Translations under genes and position numbers: made by a program
The notes under the pieces: generated by a model
Databases searched by the model: none
The model's input: the letters and a program-made list of their open reading frames with translations, nothing else
What the model was told of the DNA's origin: nothing
IMG/VR virus record: IMGVR_UViG_3300036770_006657
Location: 1 to 48,502 of that record
Source of the DNA: a virus
Length of the DNA: 48,502 nt
Reading direction: 5' to 3' (one strand)
Part shown: one piece after another, positions 15,874-22,817 of the stretch
Layout of the letters: the number at the start of each line of letters is the position of its first letter
How positions within the stretch are numbered: the first letter of the stretch is position 1

Positions 15874-17761
15874 AGGCGGCAACGTATTCAAAGATTCTTC
15901 TGGCAATGCCAAAACACAACGCATCAATCTCGCTGATATAGCACCCACCATCAAGTGGTTGGAAGCAGTTACTGGCCTACCGCTTCGAGACAACACTCTA
16001 GGTACCACCGGTCTCAAACCCACGTCAGGTGACCTCGATCTCGGTGTGGATAGCAATCAGGTTTCCAAAGACGATCTTGCAAAACTGCTGTCTGACTATG
16101 TAGCCCAGAACGGACAAGATCCACGGGATTGGGTGCGCAAAAGCGGTATATCAGTGCACTTCTTGACCCCCATCGCAGGCCGAGCCGATCGTGGATTTGT
16201 GCAAACCGATTTCATGTTTGTGCCCAAGATGGAATGGGCCCGATTCATGTTGGCAGGATCACCGCCGGACAGTGACTTCAAGGGTGCCAGCCGCAACATA
16301 CTCATCAACAGCATGGGCAAGGCCCTGGGCTACAAGCTGAATCAAAACACTGGTTTGATGGATCGTATCACCAACCAGCTGATCACGGACGACCCTGATG
16401 AGATCGCCAAGATGCTGCTGAAGCCCGGGGCCACTCGCGGCGATCTCAGATCAGTGGAAAGCATTCTGGCAGCCTTGCGCGATGATCCACAACGTGATCA
16501 AAAACTGGCTGACTTTCGCGATCACATGGCCAGGGAAGGCAAGCCCATTGACGAAGGTGCCCAGCTCTACACTGAATACAACGAAGTGTCGTTCATGGCT
16601 CGGCTGAGAGACCGTATAGTGAACCAGGGCATGCAGGCCTTGGTGGAAAGTGAGTGGCTCACTGAAGCCAAGAGTCCCAGGATACCCTACATAGAAGATT
16701 TGGTTTTCCAGAAGGGTCTGACGGGTGTGCGCGAGGCCTTGGCCATAGTGCGTGACACCGCACAAAACACACGCCGCTATGCCACACAGAAATGGGATGG
16801 CAGTCCGGCTGTGATTTTTGGTCGGGACGCCAGCGGCGATTTCCGACTCACCGACAAAGGCAGCATGGGTCCCGAAGGTCCAGCTCGCAGTGTGCAAGGC
16901 ATCGAAGATGTCATGGCTCAGCGAGATCAGAGGGCTGCAGCTCAGGACAAGGCAGCCGACCGTGTGCAAAAACTCATGCCCATGTATCGCGAACTTTGGC
17001 CCTATCTTGAGCGTGCGACTCCGGCTGATTTTCGCGGCTATCTCAAGGGCGACCTGCTGTACAGCAGCGCAGATCCCGTGCGCCGTGAAAATGGCATGCT
17101 GAAATTCCAGCCCAACAAGCACGATGGTATTTCTTACAGCTTCCCGCAGGACTCGGCTCTGGGCCAGGCCATAGACCAGAGCCGTATAGGCTTGGCAGTG
17201 CATACCCGCATGGCAGACCCCGACGCACCTGAACAACCAGTGGGTGATCCCATGGCCATACTTGACCCAGTGCCGGGACTCATGATCACCGGTGCTGAAG
17301 TGTCGCACCTGGAGAACGTGCAGCCCGATCCTGACATAGTGCGACGCATTGAAGCATTGAGCACTGGCACCACAGCACAGGCTCTCAACAGTTTCTTGAA
17401 CCCTGCAACATTGCGAGATCGCAAGATCACAGATCTACCAGCGCTCATGGAACGATACATCAACAGTCTCAAGGGTACCGATTACAGCCAAGCCACCCCG
17501 GCCGATTTTGGTGCCTGGCTGGAAAAAAACGTGACACCACAGAAATACCGCAACACCGTGGAATATCTGCAAGGTCAGAATCTGCAGGGCATGCAGACAG
17601 CCTTTGACATCTGGAATCTCTTGCACGATCTCAAGCGTGATCTGCAGCGACAACTAGATCAACAACAGCCCGGACAAGAAGGCTGGGTCCTGGCCACTCC
17701 AGCGGGTCGCGCCAAGCTGGTAAGCCGCCTGGCCGGCGGATTTGGCGCACGCAAATCCTGA
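15863..17761 (+). CDS. Two-module nucleotidyltransferase: Pol-beta-type NTase signature plus ligase-type KxDG domain
   Basis: 632 residues. Near the N-terminus TSGDLDLGVD (54-63) and VQTDFMFV (113-120) provide three carboxylates (D57, D59, D116) in the arrangement of Pol-beta-fold nucleotidyltransferases. From about residue 305 a second module has TQKWDGSPAVIFG with K310-W-D-G, the lysine motif I of DNA/RNA ligases and capping enzymes, and FRGYLKGDLLY (390-400), which could be motif III with Asp for Glu. I recall uncharacterised cyanophage proteins with a similar K-x-DG-x-P and GDL pattern. It is co-transcribed with late genes. Candidate roles are nucleic-acid or protein nucleotidylation, end sealing, or a virion-packaged enzyme. 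Motifs are visible; activity is inferred. Confidence 0.88.
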   Translation: MLTEGGNVFKDSSGNAKTQRINLADIAPTIKWLEAVTGLPLRDNTLGTTGLKPTSGDLDLGVDSNQVSKDDLAKLLSDYVAQNGQDPRDWVRKSGISVHFLTPIAGRADRGFVQTDFMFVPKMEWARFMLAGSPPDSDFKGASRNILINSMGKALGYKLNQNTGLMDRITNQLITDDPDEIAKMLLKPGATRGDLRSVESILAALRDDPQRDQKLADFRDHMAREGKPIDEGAQLYTEYNEVSFMARLRDRIVNQGMQALVESEWLTEAKSPRIPYIEDLVFQKGLTGVREALAIVRDTAQNTRRYATQKWDGSPAVIFGRDASGDFRLTDKGSMGPEGPARSVQGIEDVMAQRDQRAAAQDKAADRVQKLMPMYRELWPYLERATPADFRGYLKGDLLYSSADPVRRENGMLKFQPNKHDGISYSFPQDSALGQAIDQSRIGLAVHTRMADPDAPEQPVGDPMAILDPVPGLMITGAEVSHLENVQPDPDIVRRIEALSTGTTAQALNSFLNPATLRDRKITDLPALMERYINSLKGTDYSQATPADFGAWLEKNVTPQKYRNTVEYLQGQNLQGMQTAFDIWNLLHDLKRDLQRQLDQQQPGQEGWVLATPAGRAKLVSRLAGGFGARKS

Positions 17762-17788
17762 CACAGCGGCGTTTTTGGCATCTATGAC

Positions 17789-17796
17789 ATAAATAT
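17789..17796 (+). promoter_or_regulatory. T4-late-like promoter element
   Basis: ATAAATAT between genes, 36 nt before the ATG at 17833, with AGGAG in the leader about 7 nt before the start. Confidence 0.55.
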
Positions 17797-17832
17797 GTGT
17801 AGGGCAAAAGCCCACACATTAGGAGAATTAAA

Positions 17833-18219
17833 ATGGCAATAGTAACGAAAGTTCATGGTGACTCACAACCAGTATTTCATATCGACGTGGCCAATGGTCC
17901 CGTATCACCCAGCGCCAGCACAGCAGCTACGCCGGTCAACCTTGCTGGTCCCAAGCTAGACTTTTTCTCGGTCACAGCCAACACCAGTGTGGCCGGTGAG
18001 CAGGGCGTGAACGAATATGTGGCAAATGTGATTGCTGCTGTCCAGCAGACATCAACAGTGGCCATGTATCAAGTTGATGCCGCGCAGATCAGCTTTGGCA
18101 TTTACCCCACAGGTGCATTCGCTAATGCAACAGTGTTTCTCAGCGCAGCAAACATCACTGCCACTGGTTTCCAACTCAACAGCGCGGCCACCACTGGCTT
18201 CAAACTAGCAACATCATAA
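17833..18219 (+). CDS. Small virion-type protein, Ala/Thr-rich
   Basis: 128 residues, extremely rich in Ala, Thr, Ser, Val and Asn, with almost no Lys, Arg or Glu. AGGAG lies 7 nt before the start. Alternating small and beta-branched residues (VAMYQVDAAQISFGIYPTG) suggest a beta-sheet protein, as in head-decoration or tail-tube-associated proteins. It is bounded by a late-type element upstream and a strong terminator downstream, so it is a monocistronic and probably abundant late transcript. No cysteine or membrane segment. I do not recognise the family. Confidence 0.8.
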   Translation: MAIVTKVHGDSQPVFHIDVANGPVSPSASTAATPVNLAGPKLDFFSVTANTSVAGEQGVNEYVANVIAAVQQTSTVAMYQVDAAQISFGIYPTGAFANATVFLSAANITATGFQLNSAATTGFKLATS

Positions 18220-18237
18220 TCATTCTACCTGGATGAC

Positions 18238-18265
18238 ACCCCGGATATCTTCCGGGGTTTTTTTT
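18238..18265 (+). terminator. Rho-independent terminator
   Basis: ACCCCGGA / TCCGGGGT stem of 8 bp with loop TATCT, then a run of T. It lies 18 nt after the stop at 18219. Confidence 0.95.
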
Positions 18266-18270
18266 GGCCG

Positions 18271-18278
18271 TTAAATAC
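18271..18278 (+). promoter_or_regulatory. T4-late-like promoter element
   Basis: TTAAATAC, only 7 nt before the ATG at 18286 and directly after the terminator. It implies a leaderless late mRNA. Confidence 0.5.
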
Positions 18279-18285
18279 ACATCCT

Positions 18286-18672
18286 ATGACTATCAGGATC
18301 AAATGTACCACCACCTTTGATATCACAGCCACCAACGAACGCCGGCAAGGTCGCAGCAGCGATCCTGGCATCAACCGTCGAAGAAATCAACAGCGCAACT
18401 GGGAAACCATCAATCAACTGATATCATTGCGCACACTACCAGAAAACATCACTGACCCTGTGCATGACCCGATGCTTGGTGTTTGGTCATTCAGTTTCGA
18501 TGTGCCAGATCCTTCTGCGATCACCGACATACAAGCCTTGGACATGTTGGAGCGCGATTGCCGGGGTGTGCCCATGATACTGGGTCTCAACGAATACAAC
18601 GATCACAGCCCAATTTTGGTAGTAGATGGCGACGGCACTAACCTTTGGTTTGAGTTCGATGCTGGTAAATAA
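18286..18672 (+). CDS. Conserved hypothetical protein of T4-like phages
   Basis: 128 residues. RRNQQRNWETINQLISLRTLPENIT and the closing CRGVPMILGL with WFEFD match a small conserved family I remember from marine T4-like phages, where it is uncharacterised and lies near virion genes. It is soluble, mixed alpha/beta and starts with a strand-like TIRIKCTTTFDIT. It begins a co-directional run that continues to 20561. Late-type promoter and position suggest a virion or assembly role. Confidence 0.82.
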   Translation: MTIRIKCTTTFDITATNERRQGRSSDPGINRRRNQQRNWETINQLISLRTLPENITDPVHDPMLGVWSFSFDVPDPSAITDIQALDMLERDCRGVPMILGLNEYNDHSPILVVDGDGTNLWFEFDAGK

Positions 18673-18690
18673 AAAATGATGGGAGATAGC

Positions 18691-18954
18691 ATGTCGGATA
18701 CCAGAGAAATAGAAAAGAAAAGCCTCGAAGCACACGTGGAACTGTGCGCTGAACGCTATCGATTTTTAGAAAACAAGCTGTCTGCTCTAGATGACAAAAT
18801 ATCCTCTGTTGGCTCAGTGATCCGAGAAGTACACGACAAAGTAGATCAAATGTCCAACAAGCGCAACGATCAGATCATGACATGGGCCGGTGCAGTCATA
18901 GTGAGTCTAGTTGGTATCATTGGATATCTGTTGGCTGTGTTTGTTATTCGATGA
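18691..18954 (+). CDS. XhlA-like small membrane protein with coiled coil (possible holin accessory)
   Basis: GGGAG 6 nt upstream favours the ATG at 18691 over those at 18676 and 18679. The 87-residue product has a polar heptad-patterned N-terminal region (residues ~8-60, e.g. RFLENKLSALDDKISSV) and a single C-terminal membrane helix (GAVIVSLVGIIGYLLAVFVI). This is the layout of the XhlA family found near lysis genes and in many phages. It would sit in the inner membrane with the coiled coil in the cytoplasm. A lysis or membrane-anchoring role is plausible, but no endolysin is present nearby. It ends in an ATGA overlap with the next gene. Confidence 0.75.
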   Translation: MSDTREIEKKSLEAHVELCAERYRFLENKLSALDDKISSVGSVIREVHDKVDQMSNKRNDQIMTWAGAVIVSLVGIIGYLLAVFVIR

Positions 18955-19556
18955 ATTCACATGTGATCGAAAAATTACAAAAAATCATCGAAGGCGGCGA
19001 TTGGCGTCAGTTCTTGATCGATGTGCAGGATGACACAGTTGATGTGTTTGGACGATATGCCATCCGTAGAAACATGGAACGTTTTGTGGTGCAAAAAAAC
19101 GCCGCAGATGTACACGATTTCTCAACTCTGCGTGTTGCATTGAGTTGGTGTGTGGCGGACCACATCGGTAATCATGGCCTTGGTAGAGACATAGCATACC
19201 TAGACAGTGACATCATACGCTACGAGTCACAGATCCAGGGCTATCAACAAAGGTTGGCTAAAAAAATCGATGCTTGGACACACAATTTGCTACACAATCG
19301 TCTCAGCGAAGCCAGACATCAGCTGCTGGTGCGAAAAAATCGTTTAGAAAAATGTTGCAATCTGGCTAAATATTTCCAACTACGAGGATTCTCAGATGAA
19401 ATTGCAAGAACTCAATCGATCAAATCCAACCGATCAGATCAACCGGGTAATCGAATCAAGACTTGGGGGCGCAGCAATGCTCGCAAATCTAACACGAACA
19501 CAGACTGTGCATATGTTGACTCGCGTGCGAGGACTGCTAAAAGAAGCAAGAAGTAA
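18951..19556 (+). CDS. Hypothetical protein with long 3' overlap
   Basis: The ATG at 18951 overlaps the upstream stop as ATGA. The frame runs 201 residues: a helical, charged N-terminal part (VIEKLQKIIEGGDWRQFLIDVQDD) and a coiled-coil-like middle (SDIIRYESQIQGYQQRLAKK). The last ~54 residues are read from the same bases as the start of the next gene, in a different frame; they are Arg/Ser/Asn-rich and look like shadow coding. The next gene starts with ATGA at 19396, the usual junction here, so either a 161-nt overlap is real or a one-base change has extended this frame. No function recognised. Confidence 0.7.
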   Translation: MNSHVIEKLQKIIEGGDWRQFLIDVQDDTVDVFGRYAIRRNMERFVVQKNAADVHDFSTLRVALSWCVADHIGNHGLGRDIAYLDSDIIRYESQIQGYQQRLAKKIDAWTHNLLHNRLSEARHQLLVRKNRLEKCCNLAKYFQLRGFSDEIARTQSIKSNRSDQPGNRIKTWGRSNARKSNTNTDCAYVDSRARTAKRSKK

Positions 19557-20220
19557 GCGCAGTTTTCATACCAGCGAAAAAAATGCAGGTTACCTAAAGG
19601 CCGTGATGTTGGAGCAAGCTCTGACATCACAGCTTGAAGAATTAGATGACAGTGCCATGTCAGCGGTCGTAAACGATCCCAAAAGCAAGCAAGTGATGGA
19701 CAAAGTCAAGCGTGGGCAGACTCTCACACCCGACGAACAAAAAACCATGAACTCGATCGCGTTGGCCAAAGAAAACAAGAAGCCCAGCAAGATGGTTCGC
19801 GAGCAGAGTGAGTTACAGCAAGCGCAGGTAGTTTTGGCCAGCCAGGACATGATCGATCGTGTGCAAGGCATGATGGAAGACGTCAGCGAAATGCAGTTCA
19901 AAGATCTGCCGGCCCTGGTTGACAGCATCCGCCAAGACATGGGTGTGGATCAGGCCAATCAGTTCCAGACTTCTGCGACTCAGGCCTTGACCACTCTGCT
20001 GCAGAGTATCCAGGGTGCCAAATCAGAATTGGCCGCTGCACAAGGTGCAATAACTGGTCAGCCCGTGCAGGTTCCAGGAGAGCAATCACAGCTGGGTGCC
20101 ACCGATGACATGGACACTGAGCCAGCCGGCGGCGAAGACGATCTCGATCTCAGTCTTGATGCCAACATCGACGACGAAGAACTTACCCCAGCCGGTGAGC
20201 TAGGACGTGAGCGACGCTGA
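19396..20220 (+). CDS. Conserved virion/assembly protein of marine T4-like phages
   Basis: 274 residues. The middle (QAQVVLASQDMIDRVQGMM, then DLPALVDSIRQDMGVDQANQF and LTTLLQSIQGAKSEL) matches, by memory, a conserved protein in cyanophage genomes annotated as virion structural. It is strongly helical, Gln/Ala-rich, and ends in an acidic disordered tail with many Asp and Glu. Such layouts are typical of scaffold or core proteins. The 5' end overlaps the preceding frame by 161 nt. The stop makes a TGATG junction with the next gene. Structural or scaffold function is inference from family memory and composition. Confidence 0.82.
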   Translation: MKLQELNRSNPTDQINRVIESRLGGAAMLANLTRTQTVHMLTRVRGLLKEARSKRSFHTSEKNAGYLKAVMLEQALTSQLEELDDSAMSAVVNDPKSKQVMDKVKRGQTLTPDEQKTMNSIALAKENKKPSKMVREQSELQQAQVVLASQDMIDRVQGMMEDVSEMQFKDLPALVDSIRQDMGVDQANQFQTSATQALTTLLQSIQGAKSELAAAQGAITGQPVQVPGEQSQLGATDDMDTEPAGGEDDLDLSLDANIDDEELTPAGELGRERR

Positions 20221-20561
20221 TGCGTCTCTTAGAGTTGTCGGACACTGATCCGCAAAATCTAAAATTGTTGGCACTGAGTCGATTTCTGGTCGGCAGGATC
20301 AAAGACACTGATGCCAAGAAAGACTTCAGCCTTTCTGCATTTGTGGATCTAGCACAAAACATGGGTATCAGTGTCACTGCAGATTCTCTCAAAACTTTGA
20401 TCCGAACAGCACCATTGAATTCAGTGATCGCCGACATCAAAGGCGGGCGCAATGATGGACGAGTGATTTTCAAAGGATCTACTTCGCAGAACAACGATAC
20501 CATGAGCGTGGATCAAGCCCGAAATACCGTAGAAAAGATGGCCAAGCGCGCATTGCCCTAA
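20220..20561 (+). CDS. Conserved hypothetical protein, late block
   Basis: 113 residues starting in a TGATG junction. The N-terminal part is helical (LKLLALSRFLVGRIKDTD), the middle has SADSLKTLIRTAP-like helices, and the C-terminal part is polar with SVDQARNTVEKMAKRAL. No catalytic motif. It appears to travel with the virion-associated gene upstream, so it may be a partner in assembly. The next gene follows after 8 nt with AAGGAG between them. Confidence 0.8.
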   Translation: MRLLELSDTDPQNLKLLALSRFLVGRIKDTDAKKDFSLSAFVDLAQNMGISVTADSLKTLIRTAPLNSVIADIKGGRNDGRVIFKGSTSQNNDTMSVDQARNTVEKMAKRALP

Positions 20562-20569
20562 GGAGCGCA

Positions 20570-21259
20570 ATGGGAATCACAGTGCATGGGCAGGTGCACA
20601 GAGTCGACACCACTGAGATTACTGTGCAACACTCTCTTCAACAGACTTCTTATCAGATCACTCGCACAGACATAGGTCTTGGCAAAGTCTGGGCCAACAC
20701 GCAATTCTGTTGGACCAGTATTCCCAAGAATGCCAACATGGTGTACAGGAAGATACTCAAAGATTTAGATGTACCGATCACACGGTATCGTGACGATCTT
20801 GGTCTTGATCACAGTATTTTTGTGATCCGTGATCCCAGGACACGATTATTGAGCGGCCTGGGCGAATATCGAAAGCGGCGCCACTCTGCAAAGTGGCATA
20901 GAAATCCAGATGTGCCAGTCAAACATTTGTTGGAAGATTTGATCAATGATCCCACGTGCTTTGACGAACACTTAGAACCACAAGTGGCTTTTATAGCAGG
21001 CAAAAGCTACACTGAAATTTTGATGTTTGAAAATCTCTACCAAGAAACCCTGGCTCATCCCTTTTTTGCTGGACATGAACAGATTGTAGATCGATATATG
21101 AACGCTGCTCGGTTAAATAACAGCAAGCATCACCAGCAAGATCTGCAACAGTTGATCCAAGAGCATCGGGTTTTAGTTGACAAAGCCATAGAATTGTATT
21201 ACAGTGTAGACTATGAAATATGGTCTGATCCGACATCTTGGATCAACAAACTGATATAG
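20570..21259 (+). CDS. Sulfotransferase-family protein
   Basis: 229 residues with FCWTSIPKNANMVYRKIL (residues ~43-60), matching the 5'-phosphosulfate-binding loop of carbohydrate sulfotransferases (IPKNANT-like), and FVIRDPRTRLLSGLGEY (~83-99), matching the 3'-phosphate-binding RDPxxRxxS segment. PAPS-dependent transfer of sulfate to a glycan is the family reaction. No signal peptide or membrane anchor is seen, unlike the eukaryotic Golgi enzymes. AAGGAG lies 4 nt before the ATG. It follows late virion genes, so it may act on virion glycans or on host surface sugars at the end of infection. Both cofactor-binding segments are intact. Confidence 0.85.
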   Translation: MGITVHGQVHRVDTTEITVQHSLQQTSYQITRTDIGLGKVWANTQFCWTSIPKNANMVYRKILKDLDVPITRYRDDLGLDHSIFVIRDPRTRLLSGLGEYRKRRHSAKWHRNPDVPVKHLLEDLINDPTCFDEHLEPQVAFIAGKSYTEILMFENLYQETLAHPFFAGHEQIVDRYMNAARLNNSKHHQQDLQQLIQEHRVLVDKAIELYYSVDYEIWSDPTSWINKLI

Positions 21260-21304
21260 ACTCGCTGTGTGGTGGAGAGTATTGGAAATTAAAGGTAAAA
21301 GAAG

Positions 21305-21335
21305 TTGGAGTTGCCAATATTATAGAAGATATAAT
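21305..21335 (+). promoter_or_regulatory. Possible sigma70-like promoter of iscU
   Basis: A perfect TATAAT at 21330-21335 lies in the 117-nt gap before iscU. The best -35 candidate, TTGGAG at 21305-21310, is 19 bp away, so the match is only fair. Confidence 0.35.
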
Positions 21336-21376
21336 GTTAGCAATGAAGCATTGTGGAACAATAAAGGAGACATGAC

Positions 21377-21769
21377 ATGGCCTATTCAGAAAAAGTATTA
21401 GATCACTACGAAAACCCTCGTAATGTGGGTGCATTTGACAAAGCAGATGACAATATAGGCACCGGCATGGTAGGAGCACCGGCATGCGGGGATGTGATGA
21501 AACTACAGATCAAAGTTGATTCAGCCACAGGCATCATCACTGATGCACGCTTCAAAACCTACGGGTGTGGTAGTGCCATCGCCAGCAGCAGCCTCGTAAC
21601 TGAAATGGTCAAAGGCATGACCCTGGATCAAGCCGGGACAATTCGAAATACTCAATTGGCAGAAGAACTGGCACTACCGCCAGTGAAAATACATTGTTCA
21701 ATTCTTGCGGAAGATGCAATCAAAGCCGCCATAGAAGACTACAGAGCCAAACATGCAGACTCAGTTTGA
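21377..21769 (+). CDS. iscU: IscU iron-sulfur cluster scaffold protein
   Basis: 130 residues, near-identical in pattern to proteobacterial IscU from the first residue (MAYSEKVLDHYENPRNVG). The cluster ligands are all present: C37 with D39 in APACGD, C64 in TYGCGSAIAS and C107 with H106 in the HscA-binding LPPVKIHC segment. IscU assembles 2Fe-2S clusters on sulfur from IscS and hands them on. No IscS, HscA or HscB is encoded here, so host partners would be used. The high similarity to host-type IscU suggests recent acquisition. AAAGGAG lies upstream. It overlaps iscA by 17 nt. Confidence 0.97.
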   Translation: MAYSEKVLDHYENPRNVGAFDKADDNIGTGMVGAPACGDVMKLQIKVDSATGIITDARFKTYGCGSAIASSSLVTEMVKGMTLDQAGTIRNTQLAEELALPPVKIHCSILAEDAIKAAIEDYRAKHADSV

Positions 21770-22091
21770 TGTCACAGATGTGGCAGCCGAAAAAATACGC
21801 ACACAGATAGAGCGGCGTGGTCACGGCCTAGGAATCCGGATAGGTGTTCGTACCACCGGCTGTTCGGGACTCGCCTATACCCTAGAATTCGTTGACGAAG
21901 AGCAGGGACGCGAAGTGTGCATGGAACATCATGACATCAATGGTATAAGAATCTATTTGGATCCTAAACATAGACCATATCTCTCGGGCATGACCATTGA
22001 CTATCAAAAAAAGGGACTCAACGAAGGGTTCGAATTCGTCAATCCCAATGAGTCAGGGCGTTGTGGTTGTGGAGAGAGCTTTACAGTTTGA
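21753..22091 (+). CDS. iscA: IscA-type A-type iron-sulfur carrier
   Basis: 112 residues with the three A-type carrier cysteines: C37 in TTGCSGLAY and C104/C106 in GRCGCGESF at the C-terminus. The fold pattern (FVDEEQGRE, then GIRIYLDPKH and GMTIDYQ) is that of IscA/ErpA/SufA. It accepts clusters from IscU and delivers them to apo-proteins. Overlapping iscU suggests co-translation. Likely clients in this phage include the radical SAM enzymes; the PD-(D/E)XK nuclease is a less certain client. IscA, ErpA and SufA cannot be told apart from motifs alone, but linkage to iscU favours IscA. Confidence 0.93.
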   Translation: MQTQFDVTDVAAEKIRTQIERRGHGLGIRIGVRTTGCSGLAYTLEFVDEEQGREVCMEHHDINGIRIYLDPKHRPYLSGMTIDYQKKGLNEGFEFVNPNESGRCGCGESFTV

Positions 22092-22804
22092 TCACCCAAC
22101 GTTACCAATATACTGCCCTCACTCGCGAGAATGCCAACGGGCAAAGACTGTATGCGACGCCGGATGGACAAAAGTTGCCTAGTGTGACCACCATACTGGA
22201 TCGCACCAAGCCTGCAGAAAAACGTCTCGCACTAGAAAACTGGAAGCGCAGAGTTGGACATGAACGGGCACAACAAATCACCACGGAAGCTGCCAACCGC
22301 GGAACACGCATGCACACCTATCTCGAGCACTGGATCATTAATGGCACACATCGAGAACGCGGATCCAACCCGTTTTCATGGGCCAGCCATGCCATGGCTG
22401 ACACCGTGATCTGTGAAGGTCTTTGCCGGGTAAACGAATTCTGGGGCACAGAAGTGCCCTTGTATTTTCCTAGCATATATGCGGGTACCACAGACTGTGT
22501 GGGCATTCATGAAGGTCAGGCAGCTATCATGGATTTCAAACAAACGAATAAACCAAAACGAGAAGAATGGATCGACGATTACAAGCTACAGCTCGCAGCC
22601 TATGCCGAAGCACACAACGAAATATACAAAACCGATATCTGCCGTGGTGTGATCTTGATGTGTGTTAAGCCGGCCGAGGACGATCAGGGCAATTTTAACA
22701 AGCCAGAATATCAAGAATTCGTGATCGACGGTGTGGAATTTGAACATTGGCGATCTCAGTGGTGGAAGCGGGTAGAACAGTATTATCAGCAGCTAAATAC
22801 GTGA
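22088..22804 (+). CDS. PD-(D/E)XK exonuclease, RecB/Cas4-like
   Basis: The TTG at 22088 overlaps the iscA stop as TTGA, the junction type used elsewhere here; an in-frame upstream start would lie deep within iscA. The 238-residue product has PSVTTILDRTKP and RGTRMHTYLE, the N-terminal motifs of phage RecB-like exonucleases, then the nuclease core GTTDCVGIHEGQAAIMDFKQTNK (D in TTD; D-x-K in DFK) and YKLQLAAYA (QxxxY). It should degrade or process DNA ends in recombination, repair or host DNA breakdown. The stop is 13 nt before the tail-spike start, and the late element for that gene lies across its last codons. Confidence 0.88.
   Translation: MITQRYQYTALTRENANGQRLYATPDGQKLPSVTTILDRTKPAEKRLALENWKRRVGHERAQQITTEAANRGTRMHTYLEHWIINGTHRERGSNPFSWASHAMADTVICEGLCRVNEFWGTEVPLYFPSIYAGTTDCVGIHEGQAAIMDFKQTNKPKREEWIDDYKLQLAAYAEAHNEIYKTDICRGVILMCVKPAEDDQGNFNKPEYQEFVIDGVEFEHWRSQWWKRVEQYYQQLNT
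22793..22800 (+). promoter_or_regulatory. T4-late-like promoter element
   Basis: CTAAATAC, 17 nt before the tail-spike ATG at 22818. CTAAATA variants are what I remember from cyanophage late promoters. Confidence 0.55.
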
Positions 22805-22817
22805 TCGAGGATCAAAT

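Noticed and set aside
16451-17308. Long minus-strand open frame (285 codons) opposite the two-module nucleotidyltransferase gene.
   Set aside because: Composition is His/Cys-rich and patternless, the frame lacks a ribosome site, and the plus strand has clear motifs. It is an antisense shadow.
21372-21376. Alternative ATG for iscU five bases upstream.
   Set aside because: It is out of frame with the IscU sequence; the family N-terminus MAYSEKV starts exactly at 21377.
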